Source of the DNA: Firmicutes bacterium UBA2598
GTDB lineage: Bacteria > Bacillota > PH28-bin88
Assembly: GCA_002339345.1 (NCBI GenBank)
Contig: DDKM01000032.1
Span: 62,001-126,000, forward strand
Direction of reading: 5' to 3'
DNA length: 64,000 nt
The notes under the pieces are model-generated. The model had not been told where the DNA came from. It saw nothing but the letters and a program-made list of their open reading frames with translations, and did no database searches. The position numbers were made by a program, and so were the translations under genes. Of the stretch, positions 59,489 to 64,000 are shown piece by piece (the first letter of the stretch is position 1; each line of letters opens with the position of its first letter).

Positions 59489-59501
59489 CTTTCAGGAAGG
59501 G

Positions 59502-62500
59502 ATGATATCCATCGTGTTTGTCCACCTGCATGTCCATTCACCCTTTTCCTTCCTGGACGGCGCGAGCACCATCCATTCCCTGGTAACCAAGGCGGCGGAA
59601 ATGGGCATGCCTGCCCTGGCCATCACCGATCACCATAACCTGAGCGGGGCTGTCAAGTTCCAAAAGGCCTGCCGGCAGGCGGGGATCAAACCCTTGCTGG
59701 GGGCGGAGGTTACCACCGAGGGAGGCTACCACCTGGTGCTGCTGGCTCAAAACCCGTCCGGCTATGCCAACCTTTGCCGCCTTTTGACCCGCGCCCACCT
59801 GGATCACCCACGGGGTAAACCCATGGTCACCATAGCTTCCCTGTGCCGGTACCGGGAGCACCTGGTGGCCATGTCCGGCTGCCGCCGGGGGGAAATCCCG
59901 TCCTTGATTATGCAAAGGCGGTACCAGAGTGCCCGCCGGGCGGCGGAAACTTACCGTTCCATCTTTGGCCGGAACTTTTACCTGGAATTGTCCCCGCCGT
60001 CACTGCCCGGCGACCTGTACCTGAACCGGCGGCTGGCGGAGCTAGGGGAAACCCTGGCGATCCCCCTGGTTGTCACCAACAATGTCCATTTTACCTCCCG
60101 CCAGGAGTTCCCCTACCACGATCTTCTGACCTGTGTACGCACCCTCAGCCGCCTGGATGAGGCTCACCCGGAACGGCGGTTAAACGGAGAAAACTTCTTG
60201 AAATCCCCGGCAGAAATGGCCAAAGGACTGGCGGATTACCCCCAGGCCCTGGCCAACACCCTGGCGGTGGCGGAAAAGTGTGTTGCCGCCCTGCCGGAAG
60301 GGCAGCCACTGCACCCCCGGTTCCCCCTCCCGCCGGGTGTTACTCCCACAGGTTACCTGTACCGTTTGGTGATGGAAGGAGCCAGCCAGCGTTACACCAG
60401 CCTGAACCCCGCGGTCAAGGCCCGTTTGGAGCACGAATTACATATCATCAATACCCTCGGGTTTACCGATTATTTCCTGCTGGTATGGGACGTGGCCCGT
60501 CACGCCCGGGAACAGCGCATCCGCTACGCCGGCCGGGGCTCTGCGGCGGATTCGGCGGTAGCCTATTGCCTGTACATCACCGATGTGGATCCCATCGCCC
60601 GCCGCCTGCTGTTCGAGCGGTTCATGAGCCTGGAAAGGGCGGAAAAACCGGATATTGACATCGACTTCGACGCCCGCTACCGGGACCGGATGGCGGCATA
60701 CCTCTATAAAAAATACGGGGAGGACTGTGTGGCCAGTGTGGCCACCTATAACACCTACCAGGCCCGGGGGGCGGTGCGGGACATGGGCAAGGCCATGGGA
60801 CTGCCCGGTGATATTATCGGCCGGCTGGCCAAACTGCTGCCATCCCACCTCCACGCCGACCGTATTGAACACATGATGGCCTGTTTGCCGGAACTGCAGA
60901 CCAATCCCCTGCCGCCCGGCAGGGATTACCGCATGCTGCTGCAGGCCTGTGCGGCGCTGGCAGGTTTTCCCCGCTTTCTGGGTACACACCTGGGCGGCCT
61001 GGTGGTGGCCGGAAAGCCCCTGGCAACCATCACCCCCTTGCAGATGGCCGCCAAGGGGGTGGTGGTCACCCAGTTTGACAAGGATGATGTGGAGGATCTG
61101 GGCCTCATCAAACTGGACCTGCTGTCCCTGCGCACCATGTCGGCGGTGGATGATGCAGTGGAAACCATTTGCCTGCGCAATCCCGGTTTTAATTATGACA
61201 GCATTCCGGAAAATGACCCGGACACCTTTGCCTTGTTGAGCAGTGGCCATACCATCGGGGTGTTCCAGTTGGAAAGCCCGGCCCAGCGGGCGTTACAGGC
61301 AAGGCTGGGCGCATCCGATATGGAAGATGTCATCGCCAGCCTGGGATTAATCCGCCCCGGCCCCATCAAAGGAAACATGGTGGAACCCTATATTGCCCGC
61401 CGCCACGGCAAGGAACCCATCAGCTACATCCATCCCCTGCTGGAGCCGATCCTGGCCAAAACTTACGGGGTGGTGCTGTTCCAGGAACAGGTGATTGAAA
61501 TCGCCACCGTCATCGCCGGTTTTACCCCCGGGGAGGCGGACCGCTTGCGGCGGGTGATGACCAGTGCCCGCTCCCACCGGGAGATGGCGGAGATCGGCGA
61601 ACACTTCATCCAGAAGGCCATCGGCCGGGGTATCCCGCCGGACATTGCCGCCACCGTCTTTTCCTATATCCAGAGCTATGCCAGTTACGGTTTTTGTGAG
61701 GCCCATGCCGCTGCCTTCGCCGGCACCGCCTATAAAACCGCCTATTTGCTTGCCCATCACCCGGCGGAATACTATGCCGCCCTGCTCAGTCACCAGCCCA
61801 TGGGCTACTACCCTCCCAACACCCTGGCCATGGAAGCCAGGCGGCGGGGGATTCCCCTCCTACCACCTGATGTTAACCGGAGCGGGAGGGATTTTGTGGT
61901 GGAAGGGAGGGGCATCCGCACTTCCCTGACCCAGATCAAGGGTCTCAGCCAGTCCTCCCTCCGTTCCATTCTGGCTGCCCGGTCGGAGCGTCCCTTTTCC
62001 TCCCTGGCGGATCTGTACCACCGCACCATCGCCAGCCGGGATGAACTGGAAAACCTGATCCGCTGCGGCGCCCTGGATAACCTCAATTCCAACCGGCGGG
62101 AACTATTATGGCAGCTGGGGTATCTCTGCCATGGCGAAAAAAAACGGCTCACCGGAGTCCGCGACTCCGCCGAACCGTTTTGGGACTGCCCACCAGAATT
62201 CGGCCGCACACCGGTACCGGACTTCACCCCCGCCCAGAAACGGGCGGAGGAATACCACCTGCTGGGTCTGGACCTGCACCAGCACCTGGCAGGCCGCCTG
62301 CGGCCGTGGCTGGACCGCCGGAAGTACCTGTCCAGCAGGGAGGTGGCCGCCCTGCCGGACGGCGCCCCTGCCAAAACTGCCGGTACCGTACTGCGGCCCC
62401 ACCGCCCCCCCACCCGCAGCGGGCGGGTGGTGGTGTTCCTTTCTCTGGAGGATGAGTTTGGCCTGGTGGATGTTACGGTGTTTGAGAATATATACCACAG

Positions 62501-62618
62501 ATACGGCCGGTTTATCTTCGACCGGCAAAGTCCCCTCCTGGGGGTGAAGGGCATTGTCTCCCGCCGGGGCAAGGGAGTCAGCCTCCTGGCCCGGCAGATC
62601 TGGCCGGTTCAGGGGTAA
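59502..62618 (+). CDS. dnaE2: Error-prone DNA polymerase III alpha subunit (DnaE2/ImuC type)
   Basis: About 1038 residues. An N-terminal PHP domain (VHLHVHSPFSFLDGAS, ITDHHNLSG) carries the metal-site histidines. The polymerase palm has PDIDIDF near residue 395, and the third Asp is in GLIKLDLLSLR. A C-terminal helix-hairpin and OB-fold region (RVVVFLSLEDEFGLVDVTVF core) ends the protein, with no tau-binding tail. Length and operon place it with DnaE2/ImuC, translesion polymerases induced by SOS. ATG 59502 is near AGGAAGG; GTG 59514 is the other choice. The in-frame region upstream overlaps the DUF6504 gene and is not conserved. Confidence 0.9.
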   Translation: MISIVFVHLHVHSPFSFLDGASTIHSLVTKAAEMGMPALAITDHHNLSGAVKFQKACRQAGIKPLLGAEVTTEGGYHLVLLAQNPSGYANLCRLLTRAHLDHPRGKPMVTIASLCRYREHLVAMSGCRRGEIPSLIMQRRYQSARRAAETYRSIFGRNFYLELSPPSLPGDLYLNRRLAELGETLAIPLVVTNNVHFTSRQEFPYHDLLTCVRTLSRLDEAHPERRLNGENFLKSPAEMAKGLADYPQALANTLAVAEKCVAALPEGQPLHPRFPLPPGVTPTGYLYRLVMEGASQRYTSLNPAVKARLEHELHIINTLGFTDYFLLVWDVARHAREQRIRYAGRGSAADSAVAYCLYITDVDPIARRLLFERFMSLERAEKPDIDIDFDARYRDRMAAYLYKKYGEDCVASVATYNTYQARGAVRDMGKAMGLPGDIIGRLAKLLPSHLHADRIEHMMACLPELQTNPLPPGRDYRMLLQACAALAGFPRFLGTHLGGLVVAGKPLATITPLQMAAKGVVVTQFDKDDVEDLGLIKLDLLSLRTMSAVDDAVETICLRNPGFNYDSIPENDPDTFALLSSGHTIGVFQLESPAQRALQARLGASDMEDVIASLGLIRPGPIKGNMVEPYIARRHGKEPISYIHPLLEPILAKTYGVVLFQEQVIEIATVIAGFTPGEADRLRRVMTSARSHREMAEIGEHFIQKAIGRGIPPDIAATVFSYIQSYASYGFCEAHAAAFAGTAYKTAYLLAHHPAEYYAALLSHQPMGYYPPNTLAMEARRRGIPLLPPDVNRSGRDFVVEGRGIRTSLTQIKGLSQSSLRSILAARSERPFSSLADLYHRTIASRDELENLIRCGALDNLNSNRRELLWQLGYLCHGEKKRLTGVRDSAEPFWDCPPEFGRTPVPDFTPAQKRAEEYHLLGLDLHQHLAGRLRPWLDRRKYLSSREVAALPDGAPAKTAGTVLRPHRPPTRSGRVVVFLSLEDEFGLVDVTVFENIYHRYGRFIFDRQSPLLGVKGIVSRRGKGVSLLARQIWPVQG

Positions 62619-62643
62619 ATCCACCTGTTAACAAACCGCCGGG

Positions 62644-64000
62644 CTAATAGCCCACAAGCCGCAAACCGTTTAAAAGTAAAATCACCATTAGCAGGGCCGG
62701 CACCCCGTACTTCAGGTGCCACCGCGGCCCCACCTCAAGGGGGGAACGCCCTGTGATGCCGGACATCATCACATTGGTGGCGGAAAAGGGGGTGATATTG
62801 ATGGTAACGGCCCAGGTACAGGCCACCACCACCCCCAGGAAACGGGGTGAAACTCCCAACACCACGGGATCCAGGGTAGCCAGTACCGCCACCCCGGTAA
62901 CAATGGGGTGGACCCCCAAAAGGGAAATTCCCAGCACCAGGGCGGCCACCACCAGGGAGATGCCCAAGGCATTACCGCCGGACAGGGTATGGACCAGCAG
63001 CGGGATGTAGCCATCCAGTCCCGAAGATTTCACCGCCACCGCCAGGAAACCGGCACAGGTGAACAACACCACCTCGTTTTTCATCCGGGTGAGGATGTTG
63101 ATGCCGTATTCACTCCTTACCGCCTGCCGCCACTCCGCCAGTTTGCCCAGGTAAAGGGACCAGCACAGGGGAAAGAGGATACTCACCAGGGGAACGATGC
63201 TGAAGATGCTTAAGCCCGTCTGCCCCTCCAGCACCAGCAGGAAGGCAATCAGGGCCGCCCCCACAGTCACCAGTTCCAGCAGTTTGCGCCTGCTTCCCCG
63301 GTCAAGGGGCATGTCATCCTGGTCTTCTCCCGGCTGCCGGGGGCGGGGACGTAGTGTCACCATGCCGAACAGGGAAATGAGCACCGCCATGATAAAGGCC
63401 ACCGGTCCTATCTCCCAGTATTTGACGTCAAAATAGTGAATGATCAGCGGGATGGCCGCCATGTTGGGGGACCAGACCACTGCCGTGCTGTAGCCACGGG
63501 CCAGGGCCATGGCCAAACGGGGATCCCCGTCGCCCCGTCGCTGAACCAGCATCTGGTAGATGATGGGCAGTGCCCCCACATTAAGCAGTGAACCTAAAAA
63601 GTGGGTGGAAGCCATGGCCACCCCCATCAGGGGCCTTTCCGCCGCCATATACCGGCGGGAAAAGGCATCAATGGCTTCCAGGTAGCCTCCATAAGAAAGG
63701 GGAAGACCCAGCAGGGGTACCAGAATAATCAGGGACAACAGCGCCCTGTTTTCACCAAAACCGCTCAACCACACCTGCCAACCCGCACCGGAGATAAACA
63801 ACAGGATGGAGCCCACCCCCAGCAGGGCAACCCCGGTATAACGGGTAGCCTTGGCGGCCACCGGCATGCATAGCAGCATGGTCACCAGTGCCAGGGGATT
63901 GATGACACTCCTGACCGGCAAGTCAAACAGGGAACCGGCGAGACCTAGCAGAGCCAGGGCCAGAACGGCGAACCGGCGGGAGGTATCCAGCCAGCCCGGG
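62644..64000 (-). CDS. Multi-spanning transporter of the ion-transporter/DASS-like superfamily, 5' truncated
   Basis: The frame is open to the window edge, so the N-terminus lies outside; about 450 residues are visible. There are at least ten hydrophobic segments. The motifs STAVVWSPNMAAIPLIIHY and TWAVTINITPFSATNVMMSG, each with an Asn/Ser in a re-entrant-like loop, resemble CitM/ArsB/NhaD-type carriers. A charged cytoplasmic loop (RPRPRQPGEDQDD) lies in the middle. A carboxylate or cation substrate is possible. Convergent with dnaE2, 25 bases apart. Confidence 0.7.
   Translation of the reverse strand, partial: PGWLDTSRRFAVLALALLGLAGSLFDLPVRSVINPLALVTMLLCMPVAAKATRYTGVALLGVGSILLFISGAGWQVWLSGFGENRALLSLIILVPLLGLPLSYGGYLEAIDAFSRRYMAAERPLMGVAMASTHFLGSLLNVGALPIIYQMLVQRRGDGDPRLAMALARGYSTAVVWSPNMAAIPLIIHYFDVKYWEIGPVAFIMAVLISLFGMVTLRPRPRQPGEDQDDMPLDRGSRRKLLELVTVGAALIAFLLVLEGQTGLSIFSIVPLVSILFPLCWSLYLGKLAEWRQAVRSEYGINILTRMKNEVVLFTCAGFLAVAVKSSGLDGYIPLLVHTLSGGNALGISLVVAALVLGISLLGVHPIVTGVAVLATLDPVVLGVSPRFLGVVVACTWAVTINITPFSATNVMMSGITGRSPLEVGPRWHLKYGVPALLMVILLLNGLRLVGY

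Overview
The window looks like chromosome from an anaerobic, spore-forming Bacillota of the Peptococcaceae / Desulfotomaculum / Thermincola type. This is inferred from gene content, since no 16S gene is present. The evidence is: strong GGAGG ribosome binding sites with many TTG and GTG starts; the sporulation trio prkA-yhbH-spoVR, a GerMN lipoprotein and acuABC; a CIRCE operator and a Gram-positive LexA box; siroheme-linked heme synthesis genes; c-type cytochromes and a siroheme protein; and heptaprenyl (menaquinone-type) synthase.

Layout. 0-3 kb: the end of a succinate dehydrogenase/fumarate reductase locus, hepT and a six-heme lipoprotein. 3.2-11 kb: a compact tetrapyrrole operon (precorrin-2 dehydrogenase, hemA, hemC, cobA-hemD fusion, hemB, a NirJ/Ahb-type radical SAM protein, hemL). 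11-15 kb: an FtsA-like ATPase with a long beta-grasp-like tail, a frameshifted 3D-domain gene, tRNA-Leu and a Tat-exported split-Soret-type cytochrome. 15-20 kb: transposon remnants on both sides of a CIRCE-controlled groESL operon. 20.1-20.7 kb: four tRNAs on the minus strand. Up to about 19 kb almost all genes read on plus and the DNA is visibly more A/T-rich; beyond that most genes read on minus and the DNA is G/C-richer.

20.7-32 kb (minus): phosphodiesterase, RdgB and RNase PH, then a linked group of glutamate racemase, a glutamate-mutase-E-like protein, a 2-hydroxyacyl-CoA-dehydratase / double-cubane-type protein and its ATPase activator, followed upstream by cell-wall and spore genes. 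32-45 kb: a LytTR regulator; hisC, ACT protein and paaK; an ammonia-assimilation block in which an ANTAR regulator gene precedes glnA, whose leader carries an ANTAR-type hairpin overlapping a terminator, and then a glutamate-synthase-like gene; and the prkA-yhbH-spoVR operon. 45-58 kb: small zinc-ribbon and miniprotein genes, a cupin phosphoglucose isomerase, queG, a TRAP binding protein joined to a CitA/DcuS-type two-component pair, acuABC, and a siroheme protein with a Cys-rich partner. 58-62.6 kb: an SOS mutasome operon (LexA box, imuB-like, DUF6504, dnaE2-type polymerase). The window ends inside a multi-spanning transporter.

The least explained parts are the murI / glutamate-mutase-E-like / double-cubane-type operon and the siroheme protein with its Cys-rich neighbour. 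The best-supported regulatory find is the ANTAR-type attenuator of glnA. Several genes shorter than 60 codons are recorded from their ribosome binding sites and motifs.
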